A DNA stretch of 21,615 bases, from assembly GCA_021787655.1 (NCBI GenBank), contig JAJYLM010000015.1, forward strand, positions 1 through 21,615, in the 5' to 3' direction. Positions 1 through 7,999 of the stretch are shown here, piece after piece (within the stretch, counting starts at the first letter, position 1; each line of letters starts with the position of its first letter). The notes beneath the pieces were generated by a model. It was not told the DNA's origin and searched no databases. It saw nothing but the letters and a program-made list of their open reading frames with translations. This stretch comes from a bacterium. Its GTDB lineage: Bacteria > JAMCPX01. A program made the translations under genes and the position numbers.

Positions 1-30
1 AGAGGGGGCAGCAAATAAAGCTGGTTCATA

Positions 31-49
31 CCTGAGTGATCCCCAGTTT
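31..49. repeat. Left terminal inverted repeat of the IS element
   Basis: This 19-bp sequence is the reverse complement of 1204-1222 except for one position. It lies 77 bp before the transposase start codon, which leaves room for a promoter. Confidence 0.8.
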
Positions 50-126
50 CAAGGAATAAGATAGCAAAAAAGCTGTACAAAGGTTAAAACCTCCAAAGAA
101 CATCTCACCTTTCAAAGGAGGGACCA

Positions 127-1197
127 ATGTACAGCTATAACCATATACTGGAATGGATTTATGAAAATGTAAAGCCCATGCGGCGTTCCCGACAAACCAC
201 ACTTGGAATGGTGGTGGCGGCAGCGATGCGGATGAAAGGGGTCGGGGTTCTTGCCCTTGGCCGATCAATGCCGGCAAAGACCACGGCAAAACATAGTATC
301 AAGAGAGTGTGGCGATTTTTCAGAAACAGCGCCATTGAGTTATTTTCAATCCAACATGCATTAATCAGACATCTCAAGCCATTCAAAGGACGAATCGTCA
401 TACTTGCGGACTGGACGGAGACCGTACAATACAAGACATTACTGTTGAGCCTGCCAAGGGATGGGCGAGCATTACCGATATGGTGGAGAACGATTGTAAA
501 GAATTCTGGGGAGGGCAGCCAGATATGCGTAGAGAATCAGGCGCTTGCAGAGCTGTCGCAGCTCGTACCATCAGGTGGGGAGGTAGTTATCGCGGCAGAC
601 AGAGGTTTTGGGAACACGAGATGGCTGGGAGAAATTCAAAACAGGGGATGGGGATATGTCCAGAGATTAGCCTGTAGGATTGAGGTACAAGGCCCCCAGT
701 ATATCGGCAAACTTGATGAACTGGGGATACAAGCAGGAGATGGTGCCAAAGACTGGGGCACCATGGATATAACCCAATCCCATCCTTTTTCTACAAGGCT
801 TATAACTACCTATGCATCGAAAGCGCAGGAGCCCTGGTATTTGGTAACAAATCTGCGGGATATTCCACCAGAAATTGTGCGTCTGTATCAGAGGAGGATG
901 TGGATTGAGGAAATGTTCCGAGATATAAAGAACCGCCGCTGGGGACTGGGGTTAGACGATGTAGAACTATCCACGCCCCAACGGCAGGATCGCTTATGGT
1001 CTGTCTTAGCGATTACCTATGTGTTTCTGTGTGCGTTTGGTGCTGCGGCCGAGACTGAAGGAATAGACGAGCAATTAAAGGCAAATACTGAGGGAAATCG
1101 TGTCATGAACCTTGCCAGAATAGGAAATTACTTTCTCCAAATCGCTTCTCTTTCAATAACCGTAGCTCTTGCTGCTTTAAATAGACTCCCTCCATAA
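127..1197 (+). CDS. IS4-family DDE transposase
   Basis: Predicted transposase of 356 residues that cuts and rejoins the ends of the surrounding element. Visible RNase H-fold acidic residues are D95 (ILADWTE), D158 (IAADRGFG) and E261. E261 lies in a perfect IS4 signature Y-(2)-R-(3)-E-(6)-K, formed by Y254, R257, E261 and K268 (YQRRMWIEEMFRDIK). The start at 127 is well supported by AAAGGAGG at about 115-122. The frame is open throughout with no frameshift, so the enzyme looks functional. The N-terminal 80 residues are basic and probably bind the ends, as is usual in the family. I do not recognise the exact IS name. Confidence 0.9.
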   Translation: MYSYNHILEWIYENVKPMRRSRQTTLGMVVAAAMRMKGVGVLALGRSMPAKTTAKHSIKRVWRFFRNSAIELFSIQHALIRHLKPFKGRIVILADWTETVQYKTLLLSLPRDGRALPIWWRTIVKNSGEGSQICVENQALAELSQLVPSGGEVVIAADRGFGNTRWLGEIQNRGWGYVQRLACRIEVQGPQYIGKLDELGIQAGDGAKDWGTMDITQSHPFSTRLITTYASKAQEPWYLVTNLRDIPPEIVRLYQRRMWIEEMFRDIKNRRWGLGLDDVELSTPQRQDRLWSVLAITYVFLCAFGAAAETEGIDEQLKANTEGNRVMNLARIGNYFLQIASLSITVALAALNRLPP

Positions 1198-1203
1198 ATC
1201 ACA

Positions 1204-1222
1204 AAACTGGGGAGCACTCAGG
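1204..1222. repeat. Right terminal inverted repeat of the IS element
   Basis: It pairs with 31-49 at 18 of 19 positions. The next bases to the right turn AT-rich and form the leader of the following gene. Confidence 0.8.
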
Positions 1223-1233
1223 GGATTTACAGT

Positions 1234-1262
1234 TTTTGTAGCTTTAGGTTACTTAGTATGAT
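1234..1262 (+). promoter_or_regulatory. Possible promoter between the IS end and the lipoprotein gene
   Basis: The 107-bp AT-rich gap after the IS right end contains TATGAT at 1257-1262, a 4-of-6 -10 match. A T-rich stretch 16-18 bp upstream (TTTTTGTA, 1233-1240) could serve as a weak -35 element. The spacing fits a sigma70-type promoter, but the -35 match is poor. Confidence 0.25.
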
Positions 1263-1329
1263 AGGTAAAAAATAGTTTACTCTAAAAACCATAAAAACAT
1301 ATCCATAAGAAATAAACAGGAGGATGATT

Positions 1330-3729
1330 ATGATTCACGAGAGGGGTAACCGTCACTCATTTATTCTTGGTTTTATGATTTTGAGCATGCTTGCCATGGT
1401 CGTCATGGCAGGATGCTCCGGTTCCAGCGGCACGGCCGGTCCGCAGTCGTCAACAGGCAGCCAGTCAGCACAGGGCGCCTCGACACCGGTCATCCAGAGT
1501 ATCAGTGCACAGGGTCTGCCTGCTGCACCGAATAGTTCCGTTATGGCAACTGTTGTTGCCCAGAGTTCTCAGAACCTTCCGTTAACCTATACGTGGACGG
1601 TTTCGAGCGGCTGGGTCATTGCCAGCGGCGCAGGTACATCAACCGTCGCAATCACAGCCCCGGGCAGCAATAGCATGAGCGGCACGGCAACCGTGACGGT
1701 ATCGGATTCAAACGGCATGCAGACATCTGCTACGCTTTCCTTATCGACGACGACCGCATCATTGCAGACGACTACCCTGGGTACGCGCAGCTCCCTTAGT
1801 CAACCCAACCCGCCTATTACCACCAATGCAAATGCTGTGTGGACGGACTATTCTCGCCCTGCACAATACCCGGGTGCAGTGACCCTGCCTCTGCAGTTCA
1901 TCTCAACCAGTTCTGGAGATAAACTGGCTGTACTCGTGTCAGTACCTGCCAATGCATTCGGCACTCCTATTTCCGGTAAGTTCCCGGTCATCCTGACACA
2001 GACGGCGTACCGGATCGATCTTGCCAATCTGCTGGGCACGATCGTTCCAGCCGATACGACACTTCTGATCGGCGGCCAGGACAAGTTCATGATCGAACGT
2101 GGATATATAACAGTTGCTGTCGATGTTTTCGGCACCGGTATGTCTTCCGGCATCACGCAACTCATTGGTGTTCAGGAACAGGCTGACTATGGAGATACCG
2201 TGAAATGGATAACCCGTCAGCCATGGTTTAACGGCAACATCGGTGTTGCCGGTACCTCGTACCTGGGCATCTCCGCCCTGCTGACTGCAGAGCAGCAGAA
2301 CCCGGCGGTCAAGGCAGTGTTCGCCGAAGTACCGATGGGTGATCCTTACCGCGGCACCGTTGCACCCGGCGGTCTGCTCAACGCCAATTTTATCAGCCTC
2401 TGGCTGTCGCTGACCCAGAACCTCAGCGTTGCCAATATCCCTGCGGAGCTCGCCTATCCGCAGTATTTTATGCAGATAGCCGCTGCAACCCAGCAGCACG
2501 TGGCAGCAATCAATGACTGGTATCTGCCGACGATCGACCAGGCTCTGGAAGGTGTTACCGGCTACGCAACCGATGACGGGTCGTTCTGGGCGGTACGTTC
2601 CCCAATTGAGAATGCCAGATATATCACGGTTCCGACGTTTATTGTCGGAGGGACCAATGACCTGTTTCAGCGCGATGAACCGCTGCTGTACGAGCAGTTG
2701 AAACGGAATGTCAATGCGAAGCTGCTTATCCTGCCGGGTGCACATGTCGAGGCCATTCTTGATTCTCTGATCGATCACGACAATGCTCTCTCGAACGGGG
2801 CGCCAAGCTCCGAGACCATCATGCTGCAATGGTTCGATCAATATCTGAAAGGGATGAATACGGGTGCAGCTTCGATACCCAACGTTACCCAGTATGTCGA
2901 GGGATATGGGCTCAACGGTATCGAGCGCTATACCAGCACAACGGACTGGCCGTCTCCCCTTGCCCAGCCGTTACGCATGTATCTCCACGGCAACATGAGT
3001 CTTAGTATAACCGTCCCGTCTTCCGATGAGGCAAGCCACACCATTGCCGAGCCTTCTACGCCCGCAACGATCTCGCTTACAACGCTGTTCGGCGGTACAA
3101 TGCTTGATGGCATCGTAACCGCGAATGACGGCAGCAGTTGTTCCAGCAGTGAAGTCCAGTGGAGCCTGGGGATCGCAGGCCTGCTCCCGCTCGCGTGCTA
3201 CAGCAACGACACCACGGTCGAACAGTCACAGCATGCCCTGGTCTTCACGACGGCACCATACAGCTCGAACTTCTACATCAACGGACCCATAGAGGCGGAC
3301 ATCTGGATGTCGGCAACCAATTCTGAGGCAGCCATCGTCGTCCGGGTCGATGACGTCGATACGCTCGGCAATGCGACGCCGCTGACGACGGGCATCCAGT
3401 CTGCTGCATTCCGGGCAGTGGACACGACCAGGTCGCGCTCTATCGATGGCGTAATGATGCAACCCTGGCATCCGTTTACCCTTGCATCCAAACAGCCGCT
3501 GGTTCCAAATCAGCCGGTCCTGGTACGCGTAGAAGTATTTCCGGCTGCGGCATTGCTCAGGACCGGACATAAGCTGCAGATCGCGATCAGTTCCAGCAAT
3601 CAGGTTGAAGGCGTGTGGTCAAAGCCTGACCAGGCAAGCGCAAACGGCAATGTGACCACTATCTACGACGATGCTTCGCACCCATCCAGTGTCGTGCTGC
3701 CGGTCATACCGGCGAGTGTATTGCAGTAA
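1330..3729 (+). CDS. Lipoprotein alpha/beta-hydrolase, CocE / S15 X-Pro dipeptidyl-peptidase type
   Basis: Predicted exported serine hydrolase. An ATG at 1324 opens the frame, but the AGGAGG at 1318-1323 touches it. The ATG at 1330 has proper spacing and is preferred. Residue numbers below count from the 1324 ATG. A signal sequence ends in lipobox VMAGC (C31), followed by a Ser/Gly/Gln linker. Residues 55-142 look like an Ig/PKD-type beta-sandwich (TYTWTVSSG, TATVTVSDSNG). The catalytic domain runs from about 165 to 520: nucleophile S312 in GTSYLG, acid D446 in GGTNDLF, base H474 in PGAHVE, and Y229 as the likely oxyanion tyrosine. The C-terminal 230 residues resemble the S15 non-catalytic jelly-roll domain (NGPIEADIWMSA, GHKLQIAISSS). 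Family members hydrolyse esters, amides or X-Pro peptides; the substrate cannot be told. It is probably monocistronic, with a strong terminator 45 bp downstream. Confidence 0.85.
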   Translation: MIHERGNRHSFILGFMILSMLAMVVMAGCSGSSGTAGPQSSTGSQSAQGASTPVIQSISAQGLPAAPNSSVMATVVAQSSQNLPLTYTWTVSSGWVIASGAGTSTVAITAPGSNSMSGTATVTVSDSNGMQTSATLSLSTTTASLQTTTLGTRSSLSQPNPPITTNANAVWTDYSRPAQYPGAVTLPLQFISTSSGDKLAVLVSVPANAFGTPISGKFPVILTQTAYRIDLANLLGTIVPADTTLLIGGQDKFMIERGYITVAVDVFGTGMSSGITQLIGVQEQADYGDTVKWITRQPWFNGNIGVAGTSYLGISALLTAEQQNPAVKAVFAEVPMGDPYRGTVAPGGLLNANFISLWLSLTQNLSVANIPAELAYPQYFMQIAAATQQHVAAINDWYLPTIDQALEGVTGYATDDGSFWAVRSPIENARYITVPTFIVGGTNDLFQRDEPLLYEQLKRNVNAKLLILPGAHVEAILDSLIDHDNALSNGAPSSETIMLQWFDQYLKGMNTGAASIPNVTQYVEGYGLNGIERYTSTTDWPSPLAQPLRMYLHGNMSLSITVPSSDEASHTIAEPSTPATISLTTLFGGTMLDGIVTANDGSSCSSSEVQWSLGIAGLLPLACYSNDTTVEQSQHALVFTTAPYSSNFYINGPIEADIWMSATNSEAAIVVRVDDVDTLGNATPLTTGIQSAAFRAVDTTRSRSIDGVMMQPWHPFTLASKQPLVPNQPVLVRVEVFPAAALLRTGHKLQIAISSSNQVEGVWSKPDQASANGNVTTIYDDASHPSSVVLPVIPASVLQ

Positions 3730-3773
3730 ATCATACTCTCCAGTGCAGTGCACCGGGGAGTAGGGTGTTGTTT

Positions 3774-3818
3774 GATGAAAGCCTTCATGTTCTGCTTCAT
3801 GAAGGCTTTCATCTTTTT
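3774..3818 (+). terminator. Rho-independent terminator after the lipoprotein hydrolase gene
   Basis: A perfect 16-bp stem is formed by 3774-3789 (GATGAAAGCCTTCATG) and 3798-3813 with an 8-base loop, followed directly by TTTTT. Its position 45 bp past the stop codon fits termination of the hydrolase transcript. Confidence 0.9.
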
Positions 3819-4041
3819 ATCAGGTACGGTCCGTTTTCCTGTCAGCACAGCCCGGTTGTACCGGTGGACCTCCTGCAATGTGTTGACGGTTCTGCACAGG
3901 AAAGGTTATGATTCAGACAGGCTGGGAGGGAGTATCAATGGTACTCGCCATTGATAGAGGCAGCCGGGACAAGGGTCGTGGCAGTCTGCACGTGGAGAGG
4001 AGAGATCGTTTCATGAACAGGGGGCTGGTAGAAACCGGACG
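3819..4041. other. Non-coding gap before the LuxR-type gene
   Basis: With the terminator and its lead-in, the stretch without a convincing gene is 3730-4041 (312 bp). Short open frames here overlap the terminator hairpin or lack homology I recognise. The only clear structure in the right part is the palindrome at 3933-3956. I recognise no riboswitch or small RNA family. Confidence 0.6.
3933..3956. promoter_or_regulatory. Perfect 9-bp palindrome upstream of the LuxR-type gene, candidate operator
   Basis: TATCAATGG at 3933-3941 and CCATTGATA at 3948-3956 are perfect inverted repeats around a 6-base spacer. No T-run follows, so it is not a terminator. It lies 85 bp before the regulator start and could be a binding site for that or another dimeric regulator, or a leader hairpin. 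Confidence 0.35.
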
Positions 4042-4575
4042 ATGAATAAAATAGGTCACTTGATGGATATTCTCGAACACCTCGAACAGGGTATTGCCCT
4101 TACCGATCAATCGTTTGAAATTATAGTTTCGAACCGCAAGTTTAAACGGATCATTTCAAAATACTTCCATACACAGGACCTGCCCGAGCCGATAGCGGCG
4201 AGTATACGAAGCCTCGGGAATAAAAAGAGGGCGCTGATAAAGCTCGGGTCGCAAACTGCATCTCAATTCTTTCTTACCGTCCTGTCATTCGCTGACGGCA
4301 ATTCCGTCTACTATCTTTTGACCCTGCATAAGAAACAGCTCAGAAAAGTCGACCTGTTCAAGACATTGCAGTCCGAATATAAGGTTTCTGTTGAACAGTT
4401 TAAGATCATAACGTATCTCTGCAAAGGTTTTAACAACAAGGAAATAGCACGACTTTGTACGATAAAACCAAGGACCGTAAAATATCACCTTTCCCACCTC
4501 TACACCGCATTCTATGTTTCGAACCGCACAGAGTTCCTGAATAAGATCAAGGAAATCGAAAACGAGACATTCTGA
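4042..4575 (+). CDS. LuxR-type HTH regulator with a short PAS-like N-terminus
   Basis: Predicted DNA-binding regulator of 177 residues. The C-terminus (about 112-170) is a clear LuxR/FixJ-type helix-turn-helix. LCKGFNNKEIARL is the canonical 'G.s.keIA..L' segment, KPRTVKYHLSHLY is the recognition helix (T145, V146, K147, H149), and YVSNRTEF is the trailing 'v.nRtel'. The N-terminal 100 residues begin ILEHLEQGIALTDQSFEIIVSNRKF, which resembles the first strands of a PAS sensor; the rest of that fold is weak. There is no receiver domain, so control is probably by ligand or partner protein rather than phosphorylation. The ribosome site before 4042 is poor (GGACG). An in-frame ATG at 4063 is an alternative start. 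A signalling gene follows 203 bp downstream on the same strand. Confidence 0.8.
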   Translation: MNKIGHLMDILEHLEQGIALTDQSFEIIVSNRKFKRIISKYFHTQDLPEPIAASIRSLGNKKRALIKLGSQTASQFFLTVLSFADGNSVYYLLTLHKKQLRKVDLFKTLQSEYKVSVEQFKIITYLCKGFNNKEIARLCTIKPRTVKYHLSHLYTAFYVSNRTEFLNKIKEIENETF

Positions 4576-4613
4576 ATCTGCAAATCGGTAAATCTTAAAA
4601 AAATAATACACCT

Positions 4614-4619
4614 TATAAT
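4614..4619 (+). promoter_or_regulatory. Possible -10 element upstream of the HD-GYP gene
   Basis: A perfect TATAAT lies in an AT-rich patch of the 203-bp gap between the LuxR-type and HD-GYP genes. No good -35 sits 16-18 bp upstream, so this is weak. The gap also carries a short tandem repeat GGCCAGTT at about 4643-4658. No other feature was seen in it. Confidence 0.25.
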
Positions 4620-4778
4620 TCAATATGTTGTGAACTGCTCTGTGGCCAGTTGGCCAGTTTACAGGAACGTATTCCCGATAGATAATGGGCGTGTTCAATA
4701 GTAGGAAACTTGTTGGTGTAACCATAGAATGACCGCGCTGCGGGTTCATGTATCCGAATACTCAGAAAGTGAGGGTTT

Positions 4779-6947
4779 ATGCCGGATAACAAAGACAAAC
4801 AGGCATTTGCCAGCGTTGCTCTTGAGCAGAACCAGCTTCAACAACAGCTCGAACATGAGAGTCGAAGGCGTGCACGATCAGAGGAAAAACTGCACAGGAT
4901 AACGCGTGCAATCAGGTCGCTGAGCGAATGCAACGCTGCGCTGGCGCACGTGAATGATGAAACTGAACTCATGAACATCGTGTGCAGAAGTATCGTGGAC
5001 ACGGGAGGATTCCGGCTTGCGTGGGTCGGGTTTGCGGAACATGATGAAAGAAAGACGGTGAGACCTGTGGCATACGCCGGTACGGAAGATGACTACCTGG
5101 AGCATGCGGTTATCACGTGGGACAGTGACGAGCACGGCCAGAGTCCCGTCAGCATAGCCATACGGACCGGTACACCCTGTATAGTGAAGGACACGCGGAG
5201 AGACGCTTCGTTCGATCCATGGTGCAAGAAAGAATCACGATGGAAATATGCGTCATCCATTGCCCTGCCGCTGATCGTGAACAACGTAACCTTCGGCGCA
5301 CTGAATATCTATGCAGGCGAAGCGGATGCGTTGAGCGGCGAGGTCAGTGAATTGTTCAACAAACTTGCAAGTGACCTTGCGTCGAGGATCGAGACCCTCC
5401 GGATGATGACAGCGAAAGAGAAAGCAGAGCGTGATCTTGAAAAGAACGAAGTCTATTTCCGTTCGATCATCGAAAGTCTGCAGGACAGCGTGACCGTGTT
5501 CGATTATGACGGCACCATACGGTACAGGAACTCAGGGTTCGGGGACACGGGGGGGTACAGGCCCGAGGACCTGATCGGCAAGACCATGGTGAAAATGATA
5601 CACCCCGACGACCGGCAGAGGGTCATCGACGATTTTACCCGGGGCATAAAAACGCCCGGCAGGACAACGGTCAGTGAGTTTCGTTACTTGTTCAAGGACG
5701 GTACCTGGCACATTCTTGAAGCACAGATCAAGAACCTCGTTGACAATCCTGAGGTCAGGGGCGTCGTGGTCAATTCGAGGGATGTAACCGGAAGGAAAGA
5801 ACTTGAAGAGAAACTGCGCCAGGACATTGCAGAGAAGGAAAGTATCGAACATGCTCTGAAGAGAAGCGAGGAGCGTTTCCGCGCCCTGGTGCAGAACAGC
5901 TCGGACATCATAGCCGTCGTCGACGAGCACGGTATTTTAAGGTATGTTTCGCCCTCCGTCGAGCGGATACTCGGGTATGCGCCGGCAGACAGGGTAGGAA
6001 AGAATGCATTCGATCTGCTGCATCCGGACGATATCGCCATAGCCCTCAAGGGTATGAGCGATATTTTCACGGATCCGGCGCACCCGTATACGATCGAGGT
6101 ACGGTACCTGCACGCGGACGGTACTTACCGGAACTTCGAGATCCGTGGTTCAAACCAGCTTCAGAATGAGAGCATCAGGGGTATGGTCGCAACCGCGAGG
6201 GACATCACCGAGCAGAAGCAGATAGAGTCCAGCCTGAAGGAGGAACTGGAAGTAACGACCAACCTCCTCATGCTTTCCAAGGCAAACGCCGGGATAACAG
6301 ACGTGGGCGGGCTCCTGGAGAAAGCCCTGAGTCCGAAGCCACGGATTGCGGGACACACCGGGGCGTTGCACGGTCTCGACGATCTCGTGATCGAGACCAT
6401 CAAATCACTGTCTGCCACCGTCGAGGCAAAATCGGCGTGGATCGCGGGTCATTCCGAGCGGGTAACGAAATATGCAGTGATGCTTGGAAAACAGGTGGGC
6501 CTGGATCCGAACATGCTGAGGAGCCTCGAGATTGCAGGTTTTATGCATGACATCGGCAAGATTGGCACGTATGCGATATTGGATAAAGCCACCCTCCTGA
6601 CCAGCAGGGAATTGCAATTGATACGGGAGCATGCGATCAGGGGGGCCGGAATCCTGTCTCCCATACAGCAGCTCAAGGGTATCATTTCTGCCGTCAAGTA
6701 TCACCATGAAGCATTCAACGGCACAGGATATCCCGAGGGCCTCAAGGGCGAGTCGATACCGCTGCTTGCACGGATCCTGACGGTTGCAGATTCGGTCGGT
6801 GCGATGGCTGCCGACAGGCCGTACAGGAGCGCCAAGACAGGGAAAGCGATCCTGCAGGAATTGAGGAGGTGCTCAGGGACGCAGTTCGATCCTCAACTGG
6901 TAAAAGCATTTCTGCCTGTTTACATGTCTCTGGGGCAGATTACGTGA
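4779..6947 (+). CDS. GAF-PAS-PAS-HD-GYP protein, predicted cyclic-di-GMP phosphodiesterase
   Basis: A 722-residue cytosolic sensor with no membrane helix. A coiled-coil start (about 15-45) precedes a GAF domain (about 57-205), then PAS/PAC 1 (about 226-340) and PAS/PAC 2 (about 364-478). A linker leads to the HD-GYP domain (about 540-722). HD-GYP metal and signature residues are present: H558, the HD pair H590-D591 with K594, H618, H642-H643 (HHEAFNGTGYP) and D671 (VAD). The family hydrolyses cyclic-di-GMP, so the likely role is lowering that messenger in response to signals bound by GAF/PAS. The segment after D671 reads SVGAMAADRPYR, where most relatives have an acidic residue at the glycine. 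That Asp is not a metal ligand, so activity is still expected. The start follows GAGGG at a good distance. Confidence 0.88.
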   Translation: MPDNKDKQAFASVALEQNQLQQQLEHESRRRARSEEKLHRITRAIRSLSECNAALAHVNDETELMNIVCRSIVDTGGFRLAWVGFAEHDERKTVRPVAYAGTEDDYLEHAVITWDSDEHGQSPVSIAIRTGTPCIVKDTRRDASFDPWCKKESRWKYASSIALPLIVNNVTFGALNIYAGEADALSGEVSELFNKLASDLASRIETLRMMTAKEKAERDLEKNEVYFRSIIESLQDSVTVFDYDGTIRYRNSGFGDTGGYRPEDLIGKTMVKMIHPDDRQRVIDDFTRGIKTPGRTTVSEFRYLFKDGTWHILEAQIKNLVDNPEVRGVVVNSRDVTGRKELEEKLRQDIAEKESIEHALKRSEERFRALVQNSSDIIAVVDEHGILRYVSPSVERILGYAPADRVGKNAFDLLHPDDIAIALKGMSDIFTDPAHPYTIEVRYLHADGTYRNFEIRGSNQLQNESIRGMVATARDITEQKQIESSLKEELEVTTNLLMLSKANAGITDVGGLLEKALSPKPRIAGHTGALHGLDDLVIETIKSLSATVEAKSAWIAGHSERVTKYAVMLGKQVGLDPNMLRSLEIAGFMHDIGKIGTYAILDKATLLTSRELQLIREHAIRGAGILSPIQQLKGIISAVKYHHEAFNGTGYPEGLKGESIPLLARILTVADSVGAMAADRPYRSAKTGKAILQELRRCSGTQFDPQLVKAFLPVYMSLGQIT

Positions 6948-7113
6948 TGGCGGGCGCTTCCCCTCGTTCAGCAATTATCAAGCCGGCAGAGCAGAACATC
7001 AAATTCTTCCGGAACGGATTGCAAACGTCGTATCAGGATTGAGCGCCGGATCGTACCGGCAGGGATACACGACCCGTGTGAACTGCCTGCCGGGAACGTC
7101 ATGTGAAAGGTTG

Positions 7114-7142
7114 TTTACATTCGCAATAAAATAGTGGATACT
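7114..7142 (+). promoter_or_regulatory. Candidate sigma70-type promoter for the DUF2378-like gene
   Basis: TTTACA at 7114-7119 (5 of 6 to consensus) and GATACT at 7137-7142 (4 of 6) are separated by exactly 17 bp. They sit about 90 bp before the start codon at 7231. The leader that would follow contains a loose inverted repeat, AACCCC (7167-7172) and GGGGTT (7194-7199). Confidence 0.4.
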
Positions 7143-7230
7143 TCTAAAAAATATGTCCGTATCGTTAACCCCTTTTGAAAATACCGTCATTACGGGGTTT
7201 GCGTATGAAACTTTTATGAAAGGATGAGCA

Positions 7231-7806
7231 ATGGCACAGGTGAAGGGTGTTGCAATACTTGGATTAATAAAGTTCATCAAGGGAAATATGAAAGATACGA
7301 TGCCGCGTATCATCAGGGCGCTTCCCCCTGAGTCAAAGAAGTATCTCGACGAGCACATCATGTTTGCACAGTGGTATCCCTACAGCGTTTATACTGACCT
7401 TATCAAGACCGTGGACAGGGTCAACGGCAAGGGCGATCTGTCCTTATGCATCGAACTCGGAAGGCTTGCCGCAAAGAACGACCTTGCTTCGGTGTACAAG
7501 GTTTTTGCAAATTACTCGGACCCGAAACTGCTTCTGACGAGCAGTATGAACATGTGGAACAGCTATTACGACAGCGGCCAGCTCGATGTTGACATCTCGT
7601 CGGTCGACGTACTGAAGAATGCTGAGATGGTGCTGACCATCAAGAATTTTCCCGAAATCGATATTGCGCATGTAAAAAACGTACAGGGCTGGATGGAGGA
7701 ATTCCTGAACATGTATAAGCTGAAGAATATCCAGTCGCATATCACGAAATGCCAGTGCCACGGGGATCCGATGACCGAGATCCGGTTTACGTATGACCGT
7801 CAATAA
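7231..7806 (+). CDS. Small protein resembling the myxobacterial DUF2378/TIGR02265 family
   Basis: Product of 191 residues, cytosolic by appearance, without signal or membrane segments. The pattern (AILGLIKFIK near the start, then WYPYSVYTDLI, then LGRLAAKNDLASVYKVF, YYDSGQLDV and a C-terminal CxCxGDPMTEIRF) matches my memory of a protein family common in myxobacteria and relatives. In that family the end of the protein resembles V4R/heme-NO-binding domains, which often bind small ligands. Two cysteines (QCHGDP and the preceding TKC) sit where V4R-like domains often have them. The function is unknown. The start follows AAAGGA with 7-bp spacing. It has its own candidate promoter and is probably transcribed alone or with the next gene. 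Confidence 0.75.
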   Translation: MAQVKGVAILGLIKFIKGNMKDTMPRIIRALPPESKKYLDEHIMFAQWYPYSVYTDLIKTVDRVNGKGDLSLCIELGRLAAKNDLASVYKVFANYSDPKLLLTSSMNMWNSYYDSGQLDVDISSVDVLKNAEMVLTIKNFPEIDIAHVKNVQGWMEEFLNMYKLKNIQSHITKCQCHGDPMTEIRFTYDRQ

Positions 7807-7920
7807 TTGATGGCCTGTCCTTGTTTCCCGGGTATCCGCAGCAGCCTCCCCGGATTCTTTACGGACCATGAGGTGTGTGGCTCCGGTGACCTGAGCAGGC
7901 AGTTTAAGAGCAGAAATTCA

Positions 7921-7949
7921 TTGATTTCCCACCATTGTTTTAGTATCGT
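7921..7949 (+). promoter_or_regulatory. Candidate promoter for the cytidylate-kinase-like gene
   Basis: TTGATT (7921-7926) and TATCGT (7944-7949) are spaced 17 bp apart, each matching 4 of 6 consensus bases. They lie about 50 bp before the start codon at 8000. The 193-bp gap holds nothing else I can name. Confidence 0.3.
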
Positions 7950-7999
7950 ATTTCTGTAAGCAGATTCACAGTTCGAGGGGAGAATAAAGGAGCCGGTAC

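Larger units (their letters stand above)
31..1222 (+). mobile_element. IS4-type insertion sequence, apparently complete
   Basis: A single transposase gene is framed by 19-bp terminal inverted repeats at 31-49 (CCTGAGTGATCCCCAGTTT) and 1204-1222 (AAACTGGGGAGCACTCAGG). They match at 18 of 19 positions. The right repeat starts only 6 bp after the transposase stop, as in compact insertion sequences. I could not find a convincing direct target duplication in the bases outside either repeat. The true tips may therefore differ by a few bases, or the duplication has been lost. The family assignment rests on the transposase signature described separately. The element lies upstream of the lipoprotein hydrolase gene and may affect its transcription. 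Confidence 0.8.

Noticed and set aside
1939..2841. 300-residue open frame on the minus strand
   Set aside because: It lies wholly within the lipoprotein hydrolase gene, has no ribosome site, and shows no recognisable domain.
3748..3954. 68-residue open frame on the plus strand
   Set aside because: Its start is the terminator hairpin, which explains the repeated MKAF-like residues; no ribosome site.
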